Assembly: GCA_018881555.1 (NCBI GenBank)
Contig: JACAXG010000052.1
Coordinates: 1,984,001 to 2,048,000, forward strand
Origin: Amblyornis subalaris
Taxonomy: Eukaryota > Chordata > Aves > Passeriformes > Ptilonorhynchidae
Reading direction: 5' to 3'
DNA: 64,000 nt
Part shown: positions 1-10,683 of the stretch, piece by piece
Layout of the letters: every line of letters starts with the position of its first letter
Position numbering within the stretch: position 1 is the stretch's first letter
Notes under the pieces: generated by a model
What the model saw: only the letters and a program-made list of their open reading frames with translations
Told to the model about the DNA's origin: nothing
The model's database searches: none
Translations under genes and position numbers: made by a program

Positions 1-2321
1 GGAAGTTAAGTGCAAATGTAAGGTCCTATTGATTTCTGATTAACAAAGATGTCTACGATCTGTAGATACTGTATGCATAATAGTCTTATTTCTCTGGGAA
101 ACAAGTATTTGTGGATTTAATTGGATGTATACATAAAAATAAATTTGAACACAAAGTGTGCTTTTTGTATCAGTTTTTGACTTCACAAATTTTGGTAAAC
201 AAACAGGCCTAACTTTGCTGTAGAAAACAGTTTCTTTGTACATCTACCTTGAAAAAAAATCCGAGTATTTCTGTGTTTGTCTTTCTCCTCTCTTTCAGTG
301 ACTTCTTCCCAGCACAGTTAGCTCCCAGTTTGTCTTAGTAAAGCAGACTGCGTTGCTCACATCCCTGACCTTTTTTGGGTTTCAGTCAGTGTGAGAATAA
401 TCCTTAGATTGTTGAAAATGTATTCATCTCCAGTTCCTCCTGGAAGCAGCATTTAGCTTTATAAATAATAAGCTAAAATCAACAAAGGTTGGAAGGAACC
501 AAGCATTACATTTCCTACATAATTCTTTGAGGAATCACATTGTATTATATTGTTTGATTTCATGTTCCCATTATCAGCCTCCTTACATTTCATTCCCAGT
601 GTACTGGAAGGACAGCAAACTAAGGCAGAGAAGCTAGTTGCAGAAAAATACCATCAGTTANGCATGGCAGTCCTTTCCTCAGAAAACACTTGCGCTTGAG
701 GAACCCTGTGTTTTCCTTCCATGTCACACATATGTCTCACATAACACGTCAGATAAATATCTTTGCTATAGCTGATAACTTTGCTTAAGATAACAAGAGG
801 GAATTTCTGGAATGCCAGCTAGCAAGATGCCTTACTGAATGGTCCCTTGTTGTTGCACTTATTAATATTCAGTATCTTTTGTCAGAGATNTAAAAAAGTA
901 CTTTGAGCCTTTCTGTTATTAGGAGCAGGCATGACAAGTGATAGCAAAATGATTGCATGAATTAACCAGAATAGCTTTCTGCTGGAGTGAAGCTAAGCTT
1001 TCTACACCGTGTGATGCATGTGTTTTTAAGCTTATTTTGCTTGCTTTATTACATTAGCACTGCTACAGTTTTATCTTTGCCACCCCATCACTTCCTTTTG
1101 CTTGCAATGCATTTCATCACTTGCCAGACTGCATCTGATCTACTACCCCAAAAATCTGGGCAATCAGCACATACAGAGCTTGATGCCAGAGCAGCAGCTG
1201 GGCAACTTGCAGTACATGCTCTAACTTGGGTCTACCAGTCTGTGTGTAAACAACTTCCAGTTTAATAATCCTAGTTTTTATTAAAACTTGTTTTCTCTCT
1301 TTGTCAGCCAGTAAGGCTTGGCTGATGCAGGAAGGAGAAATTTTGCGGTAATGAGATTTCAAAAGACAAGTTAAATTTGTTCCTGTAGAAAAGGAAGGAC
1401 ATGAGAAGTAGGAAGTGCTGAGTACAAATAGGATTATGAGAAGTTTACAGGCTCTGACAAGATCTTCTGACACCAGAAGAACTACCTTTGCACAACCCCC
1501 AACTCTGGGCTCTCACAGCCAACCAGCCTGTGACAAAGGACATCTCCTGTGTGCCCATCTTTTTCTGCAAGAAGCTGTTTGTCTCAGATGATCGTAAAAG
1601 CCTGGAAGGGAAACTTCCACCCTCAATTTAGTTACTCTAAGAGATCGTTATGGTTTATGTTCTTGGCAAGTCCTGCCATCTCCATTTCTAGAACTGTAAG
1701 ATCCATGAACAAGGACTTTATTCTCTGTACTACCAATGGCTTTTGTGTTAACTATGGATCTGTAGCTTTTGAAGCTTCCCCTTGTTTCCCCTTCTACCTC
1801 CAGAAACTGATTTTAGGCTGGGGAAGCCTGTTTTCCTGCCTTTCCTCTGTTGTCAGTACAGTAAAACAGCTACTGTCACAGGTAGCATTTCCTTGGCTCC
1901 TGAGTGTATAGACTCTAATGAGGACACAGAGGGGAGAGAATTAAAACACATACTCCCTGTGTATTATGGGATAGATACCAATAATGTCTTTTTTTTTTTT
2001 GTCTGCTCATAAAACAAAGAACCGTGAAATAACACTTACAAAATTACTTTATGTACCCTGTTACATAGAGTTGTTGGAGATGGGTGAGGTGCAATGGCAG
2101 GAGAGCCACAAGATTCCAAAACCAGAAGCAACATTGGTTATTAGATGGTCGAGCTTACCAGATATCAGATAATTTCTGAATCAAATAACTAATTTTAAGG
2201 TGTAGAATAAATGCTTTAAACTCATATAGATAATTTAAATAAATGTAAATGCTTAAATTTTTATTTTTTTAAACAAATAGCTTATGGATAACATGGCAAA
2301 AAATATATACTCTCCTTTCAG
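1..2321. other. No recognised gene (AT-rich noncoding)
   Basis: I see no gene or recognisable repeat here. The longest open frames (1117-1473 minus, 118 codons; 1549-1911 plus, 120 codons) match no family I know, have no flanking splice sites or motifs, and read as chance frames. Confidence 0.6.
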
Positions 2322-2375
2322 GTCAATATTTGGCTTGAAGTTCCTGTTGAATTCTGCATTATTGTTTTTCACTTG
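2322..2375 (+). other. Candidate 54-nt internal exon
   Basis: This segment is bounded by canonical splice signals. A pyrimidine-rich acceptor (tctcctttcag) ends at 2321 and a consensus donor (TTG|gtaagt) begins at 2376. Its length is 18 codons with no stop in frame 1, which would encode a hydrophobic stretch (VNIWLEVPVEFCIIVFHL); frame 2 is also open. Frame 1 is phase 0 at both ends and would join in frame to the candidate exon starting at 3185. I do not recognise the peptide. It could equally be an exon of a long noncoding RNA or a chance pair of splice signals. Confidence 0.25.
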
Positions 2376-3184
2376 GTAAGTACTTTCAGGCAGAAGTTAG
2401 GTGTTTTAATTATTTCATAGATGGTTCAAGAGGCTCAATAACTTCTTTTTGTGGACTGGGAAACATTTATTTCTTCTCTTAAATGTCACTAACTTACACA
2501 CATCCATCCTGTATTACAGGTATTGTACTTCACTTATGACCTCTCCAGTGTCAGCCTTAAAATTGGTACCATCACTATCCTCCAGCTTAATATTCCAGTA
2601 TTGATATGTATACACGCAAAAAATAATTTTATCTTGTCCAGTACTGCATTGTGACTGATCCAGGGTCTTGTGAGTAATCTGTGTCAGGAAGAGGAAACCA
2701 ACTCCATTTCCTTAATGGCAGTTAGCGATTTACTCACTACAGAATCACTGGAAAATAAATTACAGTGTAATCTGAAGTCTGGAGAAGCTTTCTAGTGACT
2801 CTCATGGGCTTTAAAAGCCAGGAGTTACTTCATTTTTGGCATTACATCTGTAGAGTTGAGTTCAGGCCAAGCATTGCTTTTTCACTACAGAAGCTGCCTG
2901 AGGGCACAGTGGTTGTTTATCAGCTCTTCCTTTGCTTGTGCACTCTAGCCCTGCTAACTTATTATTTGTCTTCCTTTTTTTGTACTATAGCACTAACACA
3001 AAGCTTTGGGAATTCATTAGGAAAAGTTTAGTGTACTCACGTGCAGATGGGAGAAGAAATGAGAAGTTCTGCAAAACCTCAGATACAGAATATGTCAATA
3101 CCATTATCTTTAATAGGGACCTAATTTATCAGTCTTTAGCATTGGAAAGGTATTTATTTTACCTTCATTTTTGCTTTCCTGCAG
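2376..3184 (+). other. Putative intron between two candidate exons
   Basis: The stretch begins with gtaagt and ends with a strong pyrimidine tract and cag (tgctttcctgcag). It is 809 bp if both candidate exons are real. The frame at 2932-3216 that crosses its end has no recognisable product. Confidence 0.2.
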
Positions 3185-3244
3185 ATATCTTCAGTGGCAC
3201 GAAAGTTTGGAAATAAAGTAATGGAACATTATTTTGTTGCATGA
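3185..3244 (+). other. Candidate terminal exon with polyadenylation signal
   Basis: A strong acceptor ends at 3184. The phase-0 frame reads ISSVARKFGNKVMEHYFVA, then a stop at 3242-3244. An AATAAA lies at 3212-3217, followed by GT/T-rich sequence, as expected of a polyadenylation site. The signal sits upstream of the stop, which is unusual for a coding last exon and fits a noncoding transcript as well. The peptide is not recognised. Confidence 0.25.
3212..3217 (+). terminator. Possible polyadenylation signal AATAAA
   Basis: A canonical hexamer, followed within about 30 nt by GT/T-rich sequence (atggtgcttgcttgtttt). It is meaningful only if the acceptor at 3184 is used. Confidence 0.25.
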
Positions 3245-6200
3245 TGGTGCTTGCTTGTTTTCATTTTCTCTTAAAAATTTTTCCCAAATTCTGCTTTCCC
3301 AAAGGAAGGGTAGCTACATTTATGTAGCTCCAGATTTGGGTCTTCATCCTACGTGCCCAGTGATTCCCACAATCTCTCTCTCTCTGTGCAAATAAATAAA
3401 TAAATAAATAAATTTATTTTTATAAGATATAAATTTATTTCCTAGATGTAGGAGAAAGGTTAGATGCTTTTGAAGACCTCCATAGGGAGATCTACTCTAT
3501 CCAAAATGAATTTTTAAATTTCTTCATGTCAATAACTAAGTGCTTAGTTTTGGTGAATTGGAACTTAGTTTTGGATATCTTCAAAAGCACCTTCTTGCCT
3601 CTATTGCTGTCTCATTTACTTGAAGAAGCCTGGTGCAATAGGTAGATGCTTAACCATTAGATACAACCAAATCCCCAAATCCCAAATAAAAAGAAAGACA
3701 GAATTCTTTGCATGTGGGATAGATCCTTTTNTTTTGTATCTCTATTTGTCACATACTTTTTACTCTCTCTACTAAAATCTCCTTGGTGTGCCAAAGGTCT
3801 CTTTAAACTGTTTCTGTTTATGCAAAATTTCTTTTTTCTCAGGCTGTAAAACAGATCAGGCACCAAGGAGTCAAGTAATGCAGAAGGGTATAAAATAAAA
3901 CCTTTCTCATACATTGGGGATGGAACTCTGAGATGAGCATACAATGGTCAGAAAGAATGAAAGAAAATATTTGATGGTATAATTTTTAATAATAGCCAGA
4001 CAGCAATATTTTCTAGTGATGCATTACCTGAGGGTAACCATCCCTGGACAGTGTAAAATTATTCCTTTATTCTGTGCTGTGTGTACTACCTGTGTAATTA
4101 ATGTTTTTGTTATCCGTGATATTAGAAAATTGTTTTGGAAACACTAAGGCTTTTAGTGAATATTTTATGTCTTTTTTAAGAGAAAAATATACAAACTGTG
4201 GTTTAGACGTGACCTCTCTGCCCCTGCTAAACTTTGCGCCTGTTGACCCACCTCAAGTCAAATTGGAACAGTAGAAAGGAGGCCCAGGCCAGTGGCCCAA
4301 CTAGGAGAAAGTGTAGGATCTGGCTGTTGCCTCAGCACATGCGTTTGTCTAGGATATCAACAGCAATTGCTGCCTCTTGTTTTATTGGGGTCCTCTAGGA
4401 ATGTGGAGAAGACTTGGGGCCATTATGATGGGAGACCCTGGGAGCAAGACTCCATTTCTAATAGACCTGGGCGTTTTTGATTTTCTACTTATAGAACAAC
4501 TATGCTTTTTAAGCTCTTTACTTGCAAAATATGTGTGGTTCTGATTATAGGAAGAGAAAGATCAATTTGCTCCTTATTTTTTGTCAGGAAAGGATTTTTG
4601 ATATAATATCTATGCAAAGGAAAGCTACATTATAGCCCACCTGCTCACTCCTTTGCTTTCTTTCCTATGCGTAACTGTTTTATCTATTAGTTATTCCTAT
4701 GCATGCTTCTTTCTGCACAGTTTCTTACAGGTTTTTCCGACAGTTCTGCTTGTTGTTTCTCTGGGTATGTAGCCACATATTGCTCTTCTACTTTCTGCTC
4801 TTGGTCTTAAAAGATTTTATTTTATTGTGTTTAAGCCATAATTAAAAAAAAAAAAAAGAAAAGTTACTGATGTGCTTAGGACTGGCAATAAGGATGAGCA
4901 CTTTTCTTGGAAAAGTACAGCAGATGAAGGAATCTAATTTCAGGAACAAGGGTGCGATTTGGGGAGCTTTACAGGGAGCTGGATATGCTACAGGTGTTTC
5001 AAATCATAAACTGTGCAATAAAACCACTTTTCAGCACTTTTAGATCCTTTTAGTAATAGGTCAAAAGAAAGGAGTGCTCTGTGCTCACGATTAAAATTGG
5101 TTCCNAGAGAGAGAAACTAAAATGTCTAACCAGCACCTATTGTCTATGACAAAGGGAAAAGAAGAGGCCTCAAACCATGATGAAGGGCTTCTTACCTGTT
5201 TGATGTAAGAACTACCATTTCACCACCATTACTTCCCCTGACAAGGGGACCAAGGGGTACTCTATGAGGACAGGAAGGCCACCCCCACCTCAGTAACATA
5301 CTGTGTCACTATGGGGCTATGTAAGTCCCACTGCATTGTGGTAGTGCACTCTTCTCACACACATGCAGTGCAGATAGTCTCTGTAAATATTTTCATTCCC
5401 CTGTAGTCATTCTGATAAACCCTAATCCTTCACTGTGACCATTAGAGTATCAGAAATCAATAGCAGAGACACCAAGGGTCCATGACCAGCAGTTAAAAAT
5501 TTGTACAGACACACAATTCAACAGGTGATTGAAGAATAATGCACCACATAAGGTATTAGTGCAATTAAAGGAAAGAGGTTGTTACTGATGCAAGACATCT
5601 TTAGTAACTTAGAGTAGGCTAAGTTAACTTAAGTTCTCATAAATTCCCAGTGGCACTTGCAAGGAGAGGCTTCTCTATGTTCAGTACAGAGGGAGTCATT
5701 TTAGTCTGAAGTGTTCTATTATTACTTTGCATCACGAAGACAAGTTCATATACCTGTTATTTACTGTTGAGCTGGCTTAAGTAGTTTCTGGAAAACACTG
5801 GCTCATCTTTTGCATCCTCCTTTTTGTTCTAATTTCTGCAAGGAACGTTTACCCTAAAGAGTAAACTGTTGAGGTCCCCTTGTTTTACGGTGCAGGTGAT
5901 TATATTCTTTAAAGTTTTATGCCCCTAGAGGTACCTAGGATTTTAAAATCTTCACTTAATGTGTCTAAAACTTAGAAGCTGAAGGTCAAAAAGTTTGATT
6001 TACCATTCCTGAAATGAAGACCTCATTATGATATATGGGCCAATTTGTGCTTTTCACATCTATTCNTTCCAAAACTTTACAGACACAGACAGAATTCAAA
6101 ATATTGGTTACATCAAGTTACATTTTTAAACATTTTTTAAAAATACTCAGCAAGCTAAAACACTTCTTATTAGAACAAAATGCTAAGATATAATTCCAAG

Positions 6201-7119
6201 ACCTAGGTGTGATTTGATAGAGAATAGGGCTTCTTTGGGGCTCTGTTGTACAACAAATTTGTGTTACATATATAGTAAGAAAAGGAAAACTCTTAATCAT
6301 TATGTACTGCTTGAGAAGTATTGTTTCCTTTCCTTGAAATACCTTGTCCATTGGCACTTTATCTGTGGCTCCTTAGTAAGCCTGCAGTGGGGTAATTTCA
6401 AACTCATGCTGACAGTGTTTATGTCATTGCATACAAGAAGTCTGTTCAGGATCTAACTTCATCTTGCAAACTTTACAATTTATCTTTTACGTTATGCTTG
6501 ATGAGTAATTATTTGACTCGAAATGAGAACTTCCACATCTGCTTCTGCTACGGACATTTGGCGTGTATGCTGGTACAGGACAGTTTTAATCTTATGAGAT
6601 CACTATTTAATTCTCATGCTGTATTTTTATGAACTATAAACCCCCCCAGCCCCCCTTACTTAAATAAAATAGAGGAGTTTACATTTAGTGTGTTTGAATT
6701 ACCTTGGTTTTATTCATGATTGTTCAGGACAAGAAGGGGGAAGAGCAGCTGAGGGATAGAAGGTAGGCTTCAATAAATTCACAGAATGGGTAAGCAAGAT
6801 CTCATGTGAAGAAAAATGCTGTTAAAGGGTTAGCACCTTACAAATAATACATGCAATGACAATATCCATCCACAGGTATATACTACCCCACTGTGAAGAA
6901 AGGAGAGAAAATGCAGTAAGAGATCAGCTTGATTAAAGCATGAACTGTGCATGAACCTTAAACACAAGAAAGAATNAAGCTGGAAGCAGAAACTAGGTCA
7001 GGCTACTGAGGACGAGTGATAAATATAACCTGAACACGTAGGAACAAAATTTTAAAAAGTCTAAGCTCAAAACAAGATGCATCTGCTAAGAGATATCAAT
7101 CACTTTAGAAGTGCAATTG
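3245..7119. other. No recognised gene
   Basis: AT-rich sequence with two simple repeats at its start, an A14 run at 4844-4857 and a slightly GC-richer patch near 4210-4480. No recognisable coding or RNA feature. A faint tRNA-SINE-like string near 3640-3660 is too weak to call. Confidence 0.55.
3373..3413. repeat. (CT)n followed by (AAAT)n microsatellite
   Basis: A short CT run at 3373-3385 is followed a few bases later by about six AAAT units at 3390-3413. Copy number is likely to be polymorphic. Confidence 0.9.
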
Positions 7120-8642
7120 TAACACAGGGGAGGTGAAGGAAAGGGTGAATTGGTCAGCGGAGAGGAAAAACTATTGCTGGATGATACTCAGAAGGTTAAA
7201 TTTTGTAACAACTCTTTGCCTTGGTCCTTACAAGCATGATCAATCGCAAATTGAGAAGAGGTACAGTAAAGTAAAAACATCAAGTTTGAATGGGAAAGAA
7301 ACAATTCAAAGATTAGAATTTATCAAGTCAGCACGTGATTTTGAGTTTCCTAATGAATTTAAAGAANGTCATGATGAAATATTGGATACTAATGTTGCGG
7401 TGGAGTGCATGTGATGGGCTTGAAACTTGAAAAGTTCATGAAGGGAGAGATGGAGTCAGTCTTTAAAAGGAGAAAGGAAAGATCGGGGTATGATTCAGCC
7501 ACTGGCTTAATTTATGCCCTAACAAAATCCTGGAACAACTGACTGAAACTGTTAGCATTGGAAGACAAGGATGTGAGTAGGAGCCAATGCAAAATAATCG
7601 AATCCATGTAATTTCCTCCTACAGCAGGACAAGAGGATTTGAGAACATAAACATGCTTTATCTTAACTTTAGTAAGGCTTTCTGTATTGTCCTATGTAAC
7701 AAATTGAAAAAATAAGATCTGTATTAGGGGGTTTGGCTAGATGGCCTTGAAAGATCCCTTCCAGCCCAAGGCATGCTGTGCTACGACTCTGTAAAGCACG
7801 GGCATACTGTGGATGCAGAAGGGTTGGGGAGGTTTCACAAGCCATAAAATGATGATCAATAATTTGCAACAAAGATGAAAGAATGTATGGTTCTCCAGAG
7901 ATGATTCTTTGGTGTTTATTCAGTTTTTTTCTAATGATCTGAAGAATATCGCCATTCGATTTTCAGATGACATGAAGTGGGGTGTCATGAGAAGACCACA
8001 GAATTCAAATTGACCTTGAAAAACCGACTAAGCAACTTGAAAATGGTTAGATGAAATTGAGTAGGAACAAGTGTAATGTATTATTCTTGGGCAGGAGTAA
8101 TCAACTAGACACATATGGGAAACACATATTTAGTTAAATGGCAAAACTTCAGAAAAGGATCTGGGGGCTGCAGTGGATCACAATGTGAGCATGAGACACA
8201 AATGGAAAAGGCAGAAGTAATCGTTATATATTCAGGGAATATAGTATGTAAGTCATAAAATACTGCTTTCCCTCTTCTAGTTAACATCAAGGTAACAGAA
8301 CAGTAATCAAGTTTGAGACATTGCATTTAAATAAAGGCAACTGACAAGTTCAGAGAAAAGAATTAAGAGTGATCACTAAAATACAAAATATGACCTGCAC
8401 TGAAGGATTGAAAATTTATTTAATCACTAAGAGATGAGGGGTATGAAGACGGTAGTAAGATATGTGAAAGTGTTGCCAAGAGGATGGTAATTTGTCCCTT
8501 TTTCCCATGGTGAATAGGACAAAGAATAGTGAAATTATAGGAGGAAAAAATGCAATTAATAACTGCAAAAACGTGCTTATATATAAGGATGCATGACCTA
8601 ATGACTACCTGTAGTCCCTTCTAGCTCTGTGATTTTTAAAGT
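7120..8642 (+). mobile_element. Ancient CR1/L3-type LINE, reverse-transcriptase part and 3' end, decayed
   Basis: A heavily mutated non-LTR retrotransposon in plus orientation. Reverse-transcriptase landmarks remain in order. KILEQ is encoded near 7530-7545. NFSKAFCIV, the counterpart of the CR1 FxKAFDTV block, lies near 7665-7690. FSDDMKWG, the counterpart of the catalytic FADD box, lies near 7959-7982. The 3' half follows: a stretch near 8155-8185 (aaggatctgggggctgcag), the gaggatgg block near 8480, and a CR1-style end near 8605-8635 (gtcccttctagctctgtgat). Stops and frameshifts interrupt every frame, so it is inactive. Divergence suggests an old CR1 or L3 copy, probably predating modern birds. 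The 5' boundary is approximate; 7133-7414 is an open frame I cannot match to the LINE with confidence. Confidence 0.75.
7720..7797 (+). mobile_element. Short CR1 3' tail nested in the older LINE
   Basis: Between the KAFD-like and FSDD-like reverse-transcriptase blocks lies a string typical of the extreme CR1 3' end: a tagatggcct segment, then agatcccttccagcccaagg, then a degenerate ctacgactctgt tail. Its place inside the coding region of the older element suggests a separate, later, 5'-truncated insertion. Confidence 0.55.
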
Positions 8643-10079
8643 TAAAAGTCAGTTCAGGTAGGTTTGATGCTTATATTATGAGATCCCAGCTGTCAGTCTG
8701 TCTTTAGGAGTTATAATGTGAAAATACTTGAAATGAAAAGGGGAAATGATTAAACCCCAAACATGTTATTGGAGAGTTAACAAAACATAAAGCAAGAAGA
8801 CATGCACTGTTTTGCCTAGAACAAGTCCAGTGTAAAAGAAGTACGAGTTATTTTGGCACATGTGTGTATGAAAATGAGTATAAAAGTATATGATAGTTAG
8901 CTATTTACCTTATTTGAGAAAAGATTGGTTTTATGGTTATAGCTAGAAGGGCAACAAACCTGTATCAAACAGCTCTTTACTAAAAAAAAAAAGTATACGT
9001 GCTTCCTGAAATGATGTGTGCCCTATACTTGCAGTATAACATTGTGTTCAGTTGATGTAATTTGAATAAATGTTTAAAATTAAGACTACATAAGTACATT
9101 AGATGATATTCTATACAAAACATTGTAATCTACAGCAATTCAGACTTTTCTAAAGGCAAAGACTTTGTTCTGCAAAACTAAGTTATAAATAATTTTCACT
9201 TTAGATGATTTAGCAGTATTCAAATAAAAGAGCCTTCACAGAGAAGAAAAACATCCCAGTGTTCATGAAACTTGTTAAGAGATTTCCAGGAGACCCTTGG
9301 GTTTTGAATACCTCTACTATAATATCAGAAGTGCTCATGAGAGAAGAAAAGAAACAAAACCCCAATATAGGTGAGAATGCAGCTCTAGAGAAGTACTTTT
9401 ATCACCACCTTTTTATATAACAGTGAATTGATTGGATTAAGGAAGGGAAAAAAGCAAAGAAATAGAGAGTTCAGTTTTTATCTCAACTGTCATAACTTGT
9501 CTAGAACCTCTTAAAATGCTCTATTGCTAACATAAATTCTTTATATGGCTGTGATTAGGAAGCTGAGGTTTATGCCTGCACATTTGTCTAGATTTTGAGT
9601 ATAATGAGCTGCTCAGGTTGTACTTGACTTGAGATAGAACTACGGGTGCTGTGAAGTTGATGCACCCTCATGACTGAAGTAATTTTTATAGTATTTTGGA
9701 GTCGGTGCGTGTTCCAACGCTTCCAAACCACTCAGCTGAGGAAGAGGTTTGGCTATTAGAGAAAGCAGATTAATTTTCCATTCACTAACTCTAGTCCAGT
9801 GGTGCCTGAAATGCAGGCAAGCAAATTGCACAAAATCGAATTAAAAGCAAAGGTGCCATAGGAATTCAGCTGGTTAGATGTGTTTGTGTTTCAGTAAAAC
9901 CTGGCTTTTGATATAATTTTCCTTTGCATACTTTAGAACAATCAGTGGAATTTTGGTTAATGTGTATTAAAATAATAACTCATTAGATTGGGTTGCGAAT
10001 TTCCTGGTGTACTTAAAGCTTCATATTGAAGGATTAAAGAATGAGTCAAGAGCAAGAGTAGTGAATAACGCAGACTTTG
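8643..10079. other. No recognised gene
   Basis: AT-rich noncoding sequence with an A-run near 8982-8992. No open frame, RNA gene or repeat was recognised. Confidence 0.55.
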
Positions 10080-10334
10080 GACCTTGTACTGATTTTGATT
10101 GGGATAGAGTTAATTTTCTTCAAGGTAGCTGGTGTGGGTTTATGTTTTGGATTTGTGCTGGAAACAGTGTGGATAACGCAGAGATATTTTAGTTACTGCT
10201 GAGCAGCACTTGCACAGCACTAAGGCCTTTTGTGCCTCTCACCTCACCCCACCAGTGAGGAGGCTGGGGGTACGTCAGAAGTTATGAGGCGACACAGCTG
10301 GGACAGCTGACCCCAAGTGACCAAAGGGATATCC

Positions 10335-10350
10335 CACACCATATGGTGTG
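10335..10350. promoter_or_regulatory. 16-bp perfect palindrome upstream of LTR TATA box
   Basis: CACACCATATGGTGTG is its own reverse complement and sits about 10 bp upstream of the LTR TATA box. It could be a binding site for a dimeric factor (central CATATG E-box). The 54-kb copy keeps only the centre (gccatatggtc). Confidence 0.4.
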
Positions 10351-10360
10351 ATGGTCAGCA

Positions 10361-10366
10361 TATAAA
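10361..10366 (+). promoter_or_regulatory. LTR TATA box (TATAAA)
   Basis: TATAAA lies mid-LTR in the element's sense orientation, at the position expected of the U3/R promoter. It fixes the sense direction of this LTR family as plus at this locus. Confidence 0.55.
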
Positions 10367-10683
10367 GCTGGGGGAAGAAGGAGGAAGGTGAAGATGAAGG
10401 GAATGATGGTGTTTGTCTTCCCAAGTAGCCATTACATGTGAAGGAGCCCTGCTTTCCTGGAGATGGCTGAGCACCTGCCTGCTGATGGGAAGTGGTGATT
10501 GAACTTCTTGTTTTGCTTTGCTTGTGCATGGCTTTTGCTTTACCTGCTTGACTGTCTTTATCTCAACACATGAGTCTCTTGAATTTAACTCTTCCAATTC
10601 TCTCCCCCATCCAGCTAGTGAGGGAGTGAGCAAGTGGCTGTGTGTGGCTGAGTTGCCAGCTGAAGTTCAACTACCACAGACCT

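Larger units (their letters stand above)
10080..10683 (+). mobile_element. Solo LTR of an avian ERVL-type endogenous retrovirus, with target-site duplication
   Basis: The LTR spans 10085-10678 (594 bp), starts TG, ends CA, and is flanked by a perfect 5-bp duplication gacct (10080-10084 and 10679-10683). It carries the U3 opening of a common avian LTR family (gattttgattgggatagag), a TATAAA at 10361 and a purine-rich block after it. No gag, pol or env, primer-binding site or second LTR is present, so it is a solo LTR left by LTR-LTR recombination. A 5-bp duplication fits class III (ERVL) integrases. Copies of the same family lie at 54303-54698 and 60389-60914. Open frames inside it are fortuitous. 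Confidence 0.85.
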
